NCBI GenBank assembly: GCA_951799405.1
Contig: OX637334.1
Location: 2,356,001 to 2,420,000 of the forward strand
DNA length: 64,000 bases
From: Agapetus fuscipes
Taxonomy: Eukaryota; Arthropoda; Insecta; Trichoptera; Glossosomatidae
Direction of reading: 5' to 3'
Under the pieces are notes generated by a model. It was given only the letters and a program-made list of their open reading frames with translations, was not told the origin of the DNA and searched no databases. The translations under genes and the position numbers were made by a program. Positions within the stretch are counted from its first letter, which is position 1. Every line of letters starts with the position of its first letter. Below, in pieces: positions 33,013 to 43,616 of the stretch.

Positions 33013-33184
33013 ATCTGAAAGAACCCGATAAATGATGGAACGATAGCTGGCCGTCTTCATGTCAGGATCTATGTAGTTTTTTGTGAACATATCGTTAGAT
33101 TTACTTAAGCAAAATAAACAGCAAAAGAGAAATATTAGTGGTATGTGAACCTTAAAAAGTAACCCACAAAATATACTGAAGTAC

Positions 33185-33319
33185 TGTTGTCTTTCGCAAT
33201 TGATTGTTTGTTTTCAAGAATTTCCTTCCAGCCCCAGTGTGTTGTTATCTCTTTGAGACACACATCCTGTTTACAGTTCACCTCAAAGGCGTATCGAAAC
33301 TTAGCGAGCTCGGAAAACT
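33185..33319 (-). CDS. Candidate internal coding exon, unknown protein
   Basis: The minus frame reads FSELAKFRYAFEVNCKQDV, then CLKEITTHWGWKEILEN and KQSIAKDN, with regular codon use. The stretch just upstream is a strong polypyrimidine tract (ATCGTCTTTTTTCTCGTACT) ending in AAATAG, so the hydrophobic residues an ORF finder would add there are probably intron. A phase 1 donor (AACA|GTACTT) would join in frame to the phase 1 acceptor of 31525-31775. Two cysteines suggest an extracellular protein, but I recognise no family. A TATA-like TTTATAAAAGAAACTC on the minus strand near 34517 may or may not be related. Confidence 0.33.
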
Positions 33320-33964
33320 CTATTTCCCCGAGTACGAGAAAAAAGACGATGAAAAATAAACGGGAAGTGGCAAAGGCTTTGGAATTACTCAAATGCTGTC
33401 TTTCTTCTAGTAAATAAAAATTATAATAGCTGGAAACACACAATAAATAAAATAAAATAAGAAAAAGTGAGAATCAAAAAGGACTTACATTATTTTGAGA
33501 CTCCTTGTTGAACACACTTTAATTTAACATTTATCTATCAATCATAAATTTACATGTTTCAGCACAAGCTCCCGGCTGCTTCTCCAATCTTGGCTTCAAC
33601 ATGACACTAATTTCAAAAATTTATTTTCAATAAAAAAGAAGGCATTTTTTTCTTATTTATTTAAAAAAAATCACATTTTTTTCTTTCACACTGCACAAGC
33701 ACTGACACGTCAAATATATTTTTAAGAAATTGCAAGTTACAATATTTGGAAAGAACAAAGTTGAATTTTAGTTTGTTGAATTAATTGTTATCCGAAAAGG
33801 TGTCAGGGTGGTACTATTTAAATTTTTAATTTTGTACATTGAACCAAGATTTTTTCGAAAATCATTTTACAAAATTATTATGGTGGAGAAAATGAGATAA
33901 ATATATTTTTTAATCTCATATTATTTTGTATGAACACAAAATATTTTTATCACGTCGCACTATA

Positions 33965-34216
33965 ATAATAATAATCTATAATCTAAGTTGCAAGGATATA
34001 TTCATTTAAAGCTCTCAGATGTATGCCCACAAACCAACAAGTGTAGTTCGCGCTTACAAATGCTGAATGTCTACTTACAAATAAAATCCAAACCTCAAAT
34101 GAACATAAGCCCCACAACTTTTGCCGACCTTCCCTGAAACAGGGGTGACATTGGCAAAGTGAACCATTTTTTACAGTATGGGTGGTCAGCCTCATACCAA
34201 CCTATAAGTCAAGGAA
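33965..34216 (-). repeat. Repeat A copy, full length
   Basis: Close relative of the 4030, 15955, 38872 and 44873 copies (CAACAAGTGTAGTTCGCGCT). Confidence 0.9.
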
Positions 34217-34219
34217 TAG

Positions 34220-35085
34220 CACAATTACAACAAATAAAAAATATTTATATTAAGCAAAGCCAATCGAATTTCATTAACACAGACAAAAAAATATATTTTT
34301 CTACTCAAAACACACTCAAAAAAAATGCGAAAATTTAGGTATGAATTACAATCAGCGGACGTGTTGCCCGGCGGACAGCTAGTCGCAAACTAAATAAGAA
34401 AGTCGCAGCGTCAGCATTTAATACTCGCGGGCTACCCTAACTTTCACTTTCTCCCACCGCCCATAGTCTCGCGCGCGGCTCGACAAGTCCATACGCCTCT
34501 GACGGAGTTTCTTTTATAAACAAACAACCCTGACACTAATCGGATTGTGTGATTGATTGTCCAAGTGAGTGGAGACTTTTTCTACAGACACGTCACTTCT
34601 TGGGGTCGGACTATTTTTAGATGTTCCACTTTTTCGGGGATATTGTTTTGTTTTTGAATGCTTTTCCCGGAAGTCTGGCATGATGGATAATATCTACGCG
34701 ACCCATCATATGAGCACACATTTGTCTAGTATTTTTTTACCACGTGGACAGATTTATGTTTTGCGTGGAATAAACAAAAATATAATTCAGTATTCTTTTG
34801 AAATAATGAAGTAAAGGTGAAAAAAGAAACAAAAATAAAAAAAAAAATCAGCCGTTCTAATATTTTTTTCAATATTTGTTCCAATTGATCTAGAATCATA
34901 CACAATGAGATCCACACATGAATTGGCGTAGATAATATTGTATCGACCTGGTTGCTAGGGAAAAAACATAAATATATTTTGTTATTGGTTGCTAAGGACG
35001 GCAGACCCCTACAAGCTTGACGTTTGCTCACCGAGAAAAATGTTCCGAATTCAAAAAATTCTAACCGCCTTGTAAGCTTAACATC
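34220..35085. other. Unassigned stretch, partly GC-richer
   Basis: 34350-34500 is GC-richer (GTCTCGCGCGCGGCTCGAC), with a TATA-like TTTATAAAAG on the minus strand at ~34510-34520, so a minus-strand promoter is possible. 34855-34954 (minus) follows a fair acceptor (TTTTTTCCCTAG) with frame IIYANSCVDLIVYDSRSIGT, but no donor was found. Confidence 0.3.
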
Positions 35086-35087
35086 TT

Positions 35088-35150
35088 TACTATAATCTAA
35101 GTTGCTAAAATATATTAACATATCAGATTCATATCAAATGCATGGACTGA
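35088..35150 (-). repeat. Repeat A 3' fragment
   Basis: CTATAATCTAAGTTGCTAAA to ATATCAAATGCATG. Confidence 0.65.
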
Positions 35151-35151
35151 A

Positions 35152-35695
35152 TCTTTAAAGTTTACCTGATAAAATAAAAAAGTTACATACCTCATTGCAT
35201 TAAGCCTTTAATCTCAATATAAATTTGTAACTTAGATTAAATCTCATGTGTATATAAGATTTGATAGCATACAAAATTATTGCAAATCAAATAACTTCAT
35301 ACAATGCTTACATCATCTCTAAGTTTCACAATAACTCACATTGTCCCCATACATTAACAACGCATGAGCTCGTTGGCTGTAGTTTCATACTCCGCTGGCG
35401 AAATGGATTGTTTCCGATGCATTTGTTTGAGACAAATCGATCGTTAGCAACCCGGCGGGACGGGGCTCGATAATGGAACATTATTAATGCCTGCTTAACT
35501 CCTGTACAGAATACAGGATTATCTGGAGGTTTGCCAGAATAGCAAGGAAGCGAATCTCACCGCGGGCACAAACATTTAGAAAGGTTTTATTTGCAATGAA
35601 AAAATCAAGTCTAGAGTTTAGTTTGTTTCTTTTGAAGCTAAACTCTTGTGAACAAGTTTTTCAAGGAAACTTTTGAGAAAAATCACAGATTGTCA
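35152..35695. other. Unassigned stretch
   Basis: No recognised repeat or coding signal. Confidence 0.4.
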
Positions 35696-35696
35696 T

Positions 35697-35955
35697 CATA
35701 ATAATAATGATATAAGGATGATTTATTTGGTCATCGCTGTTTTGTGTGAATCACACCTCAGAGAGCCTTCTGCAAGCTTGATCGTTGCTATACAAAGTGC
35801 CAATTCTCAAGCAAGACCCAGTCGCTTATTTCAAGGTTGGATGGGCCTTTGGTGACCGGTCTTTGGTGAAGGTATATGAACTTTCCAACCCAGCGAAGAG
35901 CATATTTGAAAATATAAACGGTCTATTTTTTGTACTCCGCCGGGATTCAAACACA
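35697..35955 (-). repeat. SINE-B copy, head truncated
   Basis: ATTATTAT-type tail, TTGGTCATCGCTGTTTTGTG, GAAGAGCATATTTGAAAATA, and stops in the B box region (CGCCGGGATTCAAAC). Confidence 0.8.
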
Positions 35956-35964
35956 CTATATGAG

Positions 35965-36430
35965 AGAACGACACACGACAGAAAATCACAATGACAATAT
36001 CACATGAAAAACGTCACTATGACAAAAGTAAACAAAAAATATATCACTTTGACAAAACAACACATGGATAATTCACCATGTAGGTACCTAAAACATAATA
36101 TTCCATAAACAGCACATGAAAAAACATCACATGACAAAATAACACAGTGGTCATATGATCTTTTTTTTTTTTTTTTTAAGAAAGTCTATGCGGGAGACTC
36201 CCTAGATTCGAGAGACTCTAAGGGTCTATGACACTTGTTATAGTGCTGCAGAGGTGTTGGTGATGTGGCAGTTGTCCATGCCCGGTTGCAGGGTCGTTAG
36301 CTGCGCAGTGCTGCGGTGTGTGTGGCATTGCTTTTTGCCCTTGTTGTGACGAGAGGAGGGGGTATAAGTGAAATGTTTTGTCATGTGTCGTTCTGTCATG
36401 TGTCGTGCTGTCATGTGTCGTCTACGGACC
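35965..36430. repeat. Short degenerate repeats around CACATGACA
   Basis: 35965-36150 has many CACATGACAAAA / CACTATGACAAAA words. 36372-36422 has three TGTCATGTGTCG units in inverse sense. A Repeat D lies between them. Confidence 0.55.
36155..36260 (+). repeat. Repeat D copy with oligo-T tract
   Basis: T run, TATGCGGGAGACTCCCTAGA, GACTCTAAGGGTCTATGACA, GTGCTGCAGAGGTGTT. Confidence 0.65.
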
Positions 36431-36878
36431 GGTTATGGTTTCTGCAGTCCCATACCATTAGGGGTGAAAAGTATGATATTTGTAATTACCTCCCGGGTGA
36501 TATATACATTGAGAGTGCGCGTATTTGCATAAACCGGCAGTTTGTATTCTCAGTGGGAAAACAATATCGGCCCGAACTGCGGCAATATGCAGAGCCTTAA
36601 GGGGCGGAGGGCTGTAGGAGGAGCTAAGGACAGCGGGGAGGGGGAGACGAGTGTTAAATATTTATTTTTATTGCAAAAGAAAAACATGTCACAAGTATCC
36701 GGGCTTTTTCACCCACAACATTTCTACCCGGTTTCTGTATGGATTACCGGATAAACTGTGTGAAAGTTTTCATACGTCATCTCCATACACTGTTAGACCT
36801 TTGAACCGGTGCTGGATAGAGAAAAAATCATAGGAAAACCCGGCAGAATGCGTCTAGTGTGAAATGGAAACTAACCTT
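36431..36878. other. Unassigned stretch
   Basis: Open plus frames here lack protein likeness. No repeat recognised except a SINE-B-like TACGGACCGGTTATGG at the left edge. Confidence 0.4.
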
Positions 36879-36879
36879 C

Positions 36880-36982
36880 TCTAAGCGCGAATGTACACGT
36901 GTCTGTTTTGTGGGCATGCGTTTGAAATAAGTTTTGAATTTTAATACACATATTATTGTCTGTGCAACACAGATTTAGATTT
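36880..36982 (+). repeat. Repeat A 3' fragment
   Basis: TAAGCGCGAATGTACACGTG to GTGCAACACAGATTTAG. Confidence 0.7.
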
Positions 36983-36984
36983 TT

Positions 36985-37190
36985 TAAGGGTTTGGTGGTT
37001 TACACAGTAAAAGTCCATTGTATATTAATTAAATTAACAAAGTTTTAATTCACTTTTTATAATTTTATTCCTGTCTAGCACTTTCGCCTACAAGGCATCC
37101 TCAGGACGAAAAAAAATGTGCGAAAGTGCTAGACAGAAATAAAATTAAAATAAGTGAATTAAACTTGGTTAATTTAATTAAAATACATTT
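36985..37190 (+). mobile_element. Palindromic Penelope-like element
   Basis: Begins GGTTTGGTGGTTTACACAGT (inverse of the 20.99 kb end). Arms TCTAGCACTTTCGCCTAC and GGTGCTTT-like inverse. The right arm lost most of its hammerhead (only GTGCGAAAGTGCTAGACAG remains). Confidence 0.72.
37072..37110 (-). ncRNA. Hammerhead-like ribozyme motif
   Basis: GTC / CTGAGGA / extra U / GCCT TGT AGGC / GAAA / AGTGCT / A / GAC. The N7 base differs from the 20.8 kb copy (G for T), which the consensus allows. Confidence 0.6.
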
Positions 37191-37199
37191 AGATTATTA

Positions 37200-37211
37200 T
37201 AAATTCTCACA
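37200..37211 (+). repeat. 12 bp target site duplication, left
   Basis: TAAATTCTCACA, repeated at 39123-39134. Marks the ends of the LINE-A insertion. Confidence 0.85.
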
Positions 37212-37213
37212 TT

Positions 37214-38758
37214 ATGAAAGAAGAAATGAAAGTGTCTATTTCACGTCTGAAGAATGGGAAGTCTCCTGGGTTTGATGGTATAAATGGTGAAATGTTGAAA
37301 GCAGGAGGTGAATGTGTGATAGATTGGATGTACGAATTATGTAAGCTCTGTGTGAATGCAGGAGTAGTACCGATGGATTGGAGGAAGGCAGTCATTGTTC
37401 CCATTTACAAAGGTAAAGGGGACAAAAAAGACTGTCAGAACTTCAGACCAATCAGTCTACTCAGTATACCAGGAAAAGTCTTCTGTAAGGTGATTATAAA
37501 AAATGTGATTCTGACTACTAGTGAAAGGATTTCCGATGTACAGTCCGGCTTTATGGCCGGTAGAGGCTGTGTTGATCAGATTTTTACTCTACGACAACTT
37601 GTTGAAAAACAATTGTCGGTGAGGCGGAAGCTGTTCACGGCCTTTGTAGATCTGGAAAAGGCTTTTGACTCAGTAGACAGAGGTATGTTATGGGATGTTT
37701 TGAAAGCATACGGAGTGAATGGGGCTCTCCTAGGTGCGGTGCATGCAAACTATGAAAATAGTAAGGCATGTGTCCGTATTGATGGTGAGTATAGTGAGTG
37801 GTTTGAAGTTTATAAGGGTGTGAGGCAAGGATGTGTGATGAGTCCATGGCTATTTAACATAGTCATGGACAAGTGTGTCAGAGATGCTCGACTTAATGAT
37901 TGTGGATTGATGATAGGAGAGAGCAAAGTGAGTGTTCTACTGTATGCAGATGATGCAGTTCTTGTATCTGATTCAGCAGTAGAATTGCAAACAATGCTCT
38001 CTAGATTGAATGAAGCTTTGAAAGGTAACCATTTGAAGTTGAATGCAAGTAAGACGAAAGTATTGATTTTTGAAAGAGATGATGAAAGTATGAATTATGA
38101 ATTTAAAATTAATGGAATGAATGTTGATGTCGTAAATGAGTTTGTATACCTGGGAAGTAAGTTTGAAAAAGATGGAAGAATGACCGGTGAATTTGAAAGA
38201 AGAATAATGAAAGGCAGGTGCGTACTGGGTGCTACCGCTAGCATCGCCAGGAACCAGAATCTCTCAAAAAATGTTAGATTGGCGGTGCACGGTGGTATAC
38301 TAGTGCCAACCTTGATGTATGGAAGTGAAGCCTGGACGGTGAGTGAAAGGGAAATTAGTAAAGTCCATACAGTAGAAATGGACTATCTAAGAAGTATGAT
38401 TGGGAAAAAACGAAGTGACAGAGTGAGGAATGATTTTGTAAGAGAAGAATGTGGTGTAAGGGAAAGTGTGAAAGTGAAGATTAAAAGAAGTATGTTAAGA
38501 TGGTTCGGGCATATGGAGAGAATGAGTGATGAAAGATTGACGAAGAAAGTATATGTTGCTAAAATAGATGGATGTCGTGGTAGAGGAAGACCGAGAAAAG
38601 TATGGATGGATCAAATTTCTGAAATAGCGAATGAATGGGATATCCAGAGTCATAATAAAAGGAGGACTTGCATGAAAAAGGTTATGACTCTGGATGAAAT
38701 GAAAGAAGTGTGCAAGGACAGGAAGAAGTGGCGGCTAATCTGCAATGGTGATTTTTAA
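37214..38758 (+). CDS. LINE-A reverse transcriptase, 5' truncated but open
   Basis: The 514-codon frame is intact to its stop. RT motifs in order: GFDGINGEMLK (res. 19-29), FRPISLLSIPGK (77-88), FVDLEKAFDSVDR (144-156, catalytic Asp), GVRQGCVMSPWLFN (202-215), LLYADDAVLV (242-251, catalytic YADD), KLNASKTKVL (275-284), YLGS (312-315). The C-terminal domain holds YGSEAWTV (369-376), MLRWFGHMERM (427-437) and GRGRPRKVWMDQI (456-468). The usual N-terminal endonuclease is absent because of 5' truncation. In life it would reverse-transcribe its own RNA at a nicked target. The lack of stops and the clean target duplication point to a young insertion. RTE-like; clade assignment tentative. Confidence 0.88.
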   Translation: MKEEMKVSISRLKNGKSPGFDGINGEMLKAGGECVIDWMYELCKLCVNAGVVPMDWRKAVIVPIYKGKGDKKDCQNFRPISLLSIPGKVFCKVIIKNVILTTSERISDVQSGFMAGRGCVDQIFTLRQLVEKQLSVRRKLFTAFVDLEKAFDSVDRGMLWDVLKAYGVNGALLGAVHANYENSKACVRIDGEYSEWFEVYKGVRQGCVMSPWLFNIVMDKCVRDARLNDCGLMIGESKVSVLLYADDAVLVSDSAVELQTMLSRLNEALKGNHLKLNASKTKVLIFERDDESMNYEFKINGMNVDVVNEFVYLGSKFEKDGRMTGEFERRIMKGRCVLGATASIARNQNLSKNVRLAVHGGILVPTLMYGSEAWTVSEREISKVHTVEMDYLRSMIGKKRSDRVRNDFVREECGVRESVKVKIKRSMLRWFGHMERMSDERLTKKVYVAKIDGCRGRGRPRKVWMDQISEIANEWDIQSHNKRRTCMKKVMTLDEMKEVCKDRKKWRLICNGDF

Positions 38759-38871
38759 TGTTGGTGTATTCATTTGCTACATATTTTGCATAGGAAATTT
38801 CTGACTTTTTTTGTATAGATTTCTTTGTAAGGTTTTGTTCTTTTATATATTTAAATGTAATTTTTTATTCA

Positions 38872-39122
38872 TATTCCTTGACTTATAGGTTGGTATGAGG
38901 CTGACCACCCATACTGTAAAAAATGGTTCACTTTGCCAATGTTACCCCTGTTTCAGGGAAGGTCGGCAAAAGTTGTGGGGCTTATGTTCATTTGAGGTTT
39001 GGATTTTATTTGTAAGTACACATTCAGCATTTGTAAGCGCGAACTACACTTGTTGGTTTGTGGGCTTACATCTGAGAGCTTTAAATGAATATATCCTTGC
39101 AACTTAGATTATAGATTATAGA
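38872..39122 (+). repeat. Repeat A as the 3' end of LINE-A copy 2
   Basis: Preceded by AAATGTAATTTTTTATTCAT, which aligns with the 3' UTR of copy 1. Tail TTAGATTATAGATTATAGA. Confidence 0.92.
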
Positions 39123-39279
39123 TAAATTCTCACAGTTGTTGTCATATTGATGTGACAACACCAAAAGCGCTCGAGAAACTAAACCAACTCGAGAAGAAAA
39201 ACTTTTATTATTATTTTACATAATTCACTTTCTTATATTAGATGCGTACCTACATTGGAAATTTCGATACCCTGAATAA

Positions 39280-39460
39280 TGGTTATATGAAGCTAACATA
39301 GGTTTCTCAGATAAATGCACCTATTTCCTTTTTTGTATCAGAGAAAACGCAAAAAAGTGTTAAAATCCTGAAGCTTAGAAGTTGCCCATGAACACTTTTT
39401 TATAATTAGTTCACTTACTATGAGAAGTTAATCCCAATAAAATATTTTATCAACGATTTT
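39280..39460 (+). repeat. Repeat E copy
   Basis: GAAGCTAACATAGGTTTCTC, TTAGTTCACTTACTATGAGA. A further piece continues at 39995-40085 (TTAAGTTTACCTTTAAGGTG). Confidence 0.65.
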
Positions 39461-39462
39461 CT

Positions 39463-39985
39463 TAACTTGTACGTTGGTATGTGGCTGACTACCCACGCTG
39501 TAGAAAATGGTTCACTTTGCCAATGTCACACCTGTTCCAGGGAAGATCGGCAAGAGTTGCAGGGTAAATGTTCATTTGAGATTTTTGTTGTAGATTCACA
39601 TGCGGCATGCGGAAGTGCGAATTTATACGTGTCTGCTTGTGAAAATGCATATAATGTGAATCCCCGATAATAATAATAATATTAGGATGATTTATTTGGT
39701 GAGCGCTGTTTTTGTGTGTATCACACTTCAAAAGCACAAATTCTCAAGCAAGACCCAGTTTTTGTAAGGTTGGATGGACCTTTCAGTGACCAGTCTTTGG
39801 TAAAGGTTTATGAATTTTTCAACCCAGCGAAGAGCACATTTGGAAATATAAATGGTATATTTTTGTGCTCCGCCGGGATCCGAATCCACAACCTTCCATT
39901 TACGAGTCCGCAGTGTTGCCACTGGACTACGGAACGGTCCAAGAAATAAATCACGATGATACATATCTTTGCAACTTAGACTAGA
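39463..39985 (+). repeat. Repeat A copy split by a SINE-B
   Basis: 5' part 39463-39661 (GTACGTTGGTATGTGGCTGA...GTGAATCCCCGAT) and tail 39950-39985 (ACGATGATACATATCTTTGC). Confidence 0.8.
39662..39948 (-). repeat. SINE-B copy inside Repeat A
   Basis: Tail ATAATAATAATATTAGG, full body, tRNA-like head with GGATCCGAATCC. No 5S part. Confidence 0.85.
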
Positions 39986-40148
39986 TTCGAAAAGATTACT
40001 CAAATCATTGAATCAGAACTTATTAAGTTTACCTTTAAGGTGGCAATCTGACGCACATCAAATGATATCTCCAATGGCTTGGAAGTGATTCACAGGTTTT
40101 GATTCGCGTAAATGTCCCTTCACTTTTCACTGCAGATACCTACTGCTG

Positions 40149-40339
40149 TATCCGTAGTACGAGTTTTTTCAGAATACTCTAAGTATCAAGTATTCGAGAA
40201 AATGTATGTGAACCTGAAAAGCACCTCTGGCAATAAACACTTCGGAATTTATTTTGCCAGAGGTGCTTTTTAAGTTCACATACATTTTTCTCGAATACTC
40301 GATACTTAGAGTATTATGTAAAAACTCGTACTACGGGTA
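40149..40339. mobile_element. MITE with long inverted repeats
   Basis: Arms of ~80 bp: TATCCGTAGTACGAGTTTTT... and its inverse ending AACTCGTACTACGGGTA. The inner arm GCACCTCTGGCAATAAA is also inverted. The ends resemble 54694-54933. Confidence 0.7.
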
Positions 40340-40739
40340 CTGGTATCACTTATCGTTACGTTAGAGTTAAATGAGATGAAAGACGCGTCACTCATTCTGG
40401 CAATCAATATGGAATTTTGCGTATTCGAGGAAACAGAAATACGCATAAGAGGAAACCCGTGTCGAGGAATTTCTATTGACAGAACCCGTGTCAGTGGAAT
40501 CGAAAAGAAAAGAAAAATATTTGCCGATAAAAATAGCTTGTTTTGATGTGAAAAATAAACAATTGTTTATTGTTTTTCTGAATGAATTATTATTCATTCA
40601 ATACAATTATTATCTATTTTTAAAAAAACTCTAAAAAATGTAATAGGTAGTCTTATTCTAAAACATCAAAACCATCGCTCATCCGCAGCTTATAGTGAAT
40701 TTTCTAAACCAAAAAACGAGGATCCGTAGATCAGCCATG

Positions 40740-40925
40740 TATTTAAATTCCAAAGATATACTTAGGGTAAAGGTTCATATGCAATGCATGCTTACAAGCA
40801 AACACAAACATGCGTAGTACTTACACGCTTACAGAATACTTGAAAGTAAAGTACTAACAAATAAATCCAAACCACAGATGATTATATTCAACAGCTATTC
40901 AGGCCATTCCTCTATAATCTAAGTT
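40740..40925 (-). repeat. Repeat A copy, decayed
   Basis: CCAAAGATATACTTAGGGTA to CAGGCCATTCCTC. Confidence 0.55.
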
Positions 40926-40939
40926 AATAAATAATAAAT

Positions 40940-41170
40940 AATAGTAATATATAAGTTGCAACCATATATTACATTTAAGATTCCCATACGCAGAGACGTA
41001 TAAATTTGCGTTTAAACATATGCTGCATGTGGACCTACAATATACAACCCTAATAACAAATGAACATGAGCACTGCAACTCTTGCCGACTTTCCCTGAAA
41101 CAGGAGTGACATTTCAGAGTGAACTATTTTTAACAGTATGGGTTGCCATATTAATCTATAATTCAAGGAT
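40940..41170 (-). repeat. Repeat A copy
   Basis: AAGTTGCAACCATATATTAC to ATAATTCAAGGATCAG. Small deletions near GGGTTGCCATATT. Confidence 0.8.
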
Positions 41171-41261
41171 CAGAAAATACTACAGTTTTTTTGTTAAAAG
41201 TAACTAAGTTTGTTTTTAATTTTAAATGAGATAGAATTTGGCAGAACGAGAAATCTTTTAC

Positions 41262-41480
41262 TAAATCTAAATCTAAGCTGCAAAGATATATATCATTTTA
41301 GATTTATACTAAACGAATTACCACAAGCAGATATGTATAATTTCGCGCTAACACATGCCGCATGTGGACCTACAATATAAAAACCCAATCTCAAATGAAC
41401 ATAAGCCCTGCAACTCTTGCCGACCTTCCCTGAAACAGCGGTGACATTGGCAAAATGAACCATTTTTACAGATTTTTTTT
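41262..41480 (-). repeat. Repeat A copy, 5' end truncated
   Basis: AAATCTAAATCTAAGCTGCA to AAATGAACCATTTTTACAG. Confidence 0.85.
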
Positions 41481-41931
41481 ACGAAGGTTGATAAATCGAT
41501 GCATAGAATGACCAATGCCAAAGGATCTGAAGTATTTTTCGTATGGTCCATATTACTGATGATGATGATGACGATGATCTAGTTGTTCGTCCATTTTGGT
41601 TTACAGCACACCAAAATTCAACCTGATTTAACAGGACACTAAACAAACACAGAGTTAGCCTTACACCCGCTACAGACGGTCATTCTTAAGTGACAGTTTT
41701 GCACGTCGCCGTTTGGCAGAAATGAAAATAATATCTTTCTGATAAATCTTATTTCATTACACTATCTTCTTGTACAACCTTTTGTACTCTTTTTCTGAAA
41801 AAAATCGCTTCAATTTTTATTTTATTTTCTTGAGTACAATAATTACATAAAAATAGGTAAATTAACCTTTTTCACAATCGTCCTACGTATCTTCTTCCAT
41901 GGTATAAAGTCCAGGGTTGTAGTTGCCCTCT

Positions 41932-41985
41932 ATAACTGTAACTCTGTCGTCATTCCACTAGGAGTGGCTAGAGACACTCCAGGAT
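41932..41985 (-). repeat. LINE-A2 3' end fragment
   Basis: ATAACTGTAACTCTGTCGTC then ATTCCACTAGGAGTGGC, the ACAGTT-tailed 3' end seen at 61.5 kb. Confidence 0.6.
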
Positions 41986-42002
41986 TATTATTTAATTCTT
42001 GA

Positions 42003-42205
42003 ATTAGGTTGATTAATTTGGTGAGCCCTTTTTTGTGTAAATCAAACTTTAAGAGCTCTCTGTGTGCTTGATCGTCGCTATATAAAGCATCAATTCTCAA
42101 ACAAGACTAAGTTGCTGTAAATCCGTATGGATCTTTTGTGACCGTTCTCGATTATAGACAACCTTCCAATTACAAACACGAAGCATTAACCATTAGAGAT
42201 GGGTT
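42003..42205 (-). repeat. SINE-B copy, decayed
   Basis: TTAATTTGGTGAGCCCTTTT, GCATCAATTCTCAAACAAGA. The head is hardly recognisable (CAACCTTCCAATTAC). Confidence 0.7.
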
Positions 42206-42309
42206 ACGCATGTTTTCTAGTTGTTATTTCATCGGTAAATATTACTTTAAACACACAGATATAGTACATACATATTACGTATCGATATCTTAAGGGTAGA
42301 ACTAAATAA

Positions 42310-42515
42310 GTGGCATATTGAGCTAACGTGGCCTTTTAGCCTATTTTTTACGATAAAAATACAACAAAAAGTGTGAGAATCCTGTAGTTTCGCAGTATTT
42401 CATTAGCACTTCCTTTTATAATTAATCCACTTACTATGAGAAGTTACTGCCAATTAAATGATTTCTACAATCAGTAAATCAACACTTATTCAGTTTAACT
42501 TTTAAGGTGTTGATT
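42310..42515 (+). repeat. Repeat E copy
   Basis: GAGCTAACGTGGCCTTTTAG, CCACTTACTATGAGAAGTTA, AGTTTAACTTTTAAGGTG. Confidence 0.65.
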
Positions 42516-42519
42516 CGTT

Positions 42520-43615
42520 CATTCAAAAATGGCACGCATGAATAAGTGCACGTAGTGAACTTTACTTAGGAGTGGAGGAGATGCGAGGGTCGACTTACCA
42601 ACTCGAGGAGAGTTGGAGCTTAACTAGTAAAGGCGAAACCGTTTTAGGGACCTTAGACCGGTTAATTATACAAATTTATGTAAGTTTTGCACTAAGGGAG
42701 AGAACCCTGTTGAGCAGAAATTCGCAAACGTGGAACTAACTTGACTTCTGTGAGGGATGATGTTCAAGTCTAGGAAATTTACAGGTTTGTATTTTTAAAA
42801 CCCTCTGTTTTGAAAGTTGTAGGGCAGGAAAATCAAATGGTTAAAGTTTTTTTTAGTAATAAATTTTATAAACTTTTCCTTAAATACAAATAAGAATGTA
42901 GACATTGTTTGCAAAACCGGTCGTGTATGGTTGAATTTTATTCGCCCCGTAACCATATACAAATTATTATAAATTATTTAAAAATGAAGAGTTTGAAAGT
43001 AAATACCCCATCAATTAATGACAAATCGTCTTTTTGATGCTTGTTTGTTTTATTTCTAACAGAGGTCATTTCACATGGGCAATGTTTGCATGTGTACTGG
43101 ACCAATGTGTCTTATTAAATTATTTTTCAAATTTTGGATCATGGACGTAATTTTTGAAACAGGAATGACATTTACAATATTAAATTAGTTTTAACCAATC
43201 GGTATTAGACTGACTATTTAGTTAAAAAGCCAACTGAAAATTATTCCGCACCGAATTTTCTGTGCAGGAAATCTATATACTTTGAAAATTAAGCCAGAAA
43301 CATCCAAAATGTTTCGTTTACTTTTTGAAAAAAATATTCCTTTATCCAAACAGCAATAATACAGTGAAATTGTATGGAAGACCAAAGTTATAACGAGACA
43401 TATTCTCGATAGTGAGTCTGACATATCAAAGGAGGGGAGCACAATATGAATTTGAATATTTGGAGAGCAAGTTTGCCAATATGGAAAGGACGCCTGATAA
43501 TAACGAAATGTCGAAAAATTTCGTAACAGTACAGGAATTTTTATTTTACATGAAACTGACAGTTCAACCTTCGTTAAAGGTTGTATAAGCAATATTCTTC
43601 CATATATTTTATGAT
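42520..43615. other. Unassigned stretch
   Basis: 43155-43215 faintly resembles a decayed minus Repeat A (GAAACAGGAATGACATTTAC). A 149-codon minus frame (43218-43667) has no protein likeness and overlaps the LINE fragment at its end. Confidence 0.35.
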
Positions 43616-43616
43616 G

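Larger units (their letters stand above)
37212..39122 (+). mobile_element. LINE-A copy 2, 5' truncated, with target site duplications
   Basis: One insertion made of the truncated ORF (37214-38758), a ~115 bp 3' UTR and a Repeat A (38872-39122). Identical 12 bp words flank it. This proves that Repeat A is the 3' part of this LINE. Confidence 0.9.

Noticed and set aside
33322..33443. Signal-peptide-like SRLFFIVFFLVLG in the minus frame
   Set aside because: The underlying bases are a polypyrimidine tract ending in an AG and are better read as intron.
34726..35121. 131-codon minus-strand open frame
   Set aside because: Runs through homopolymer tracts with an F/K/L-rich translation. A different frame in the same place looked more exon-like, but lacked a donor.
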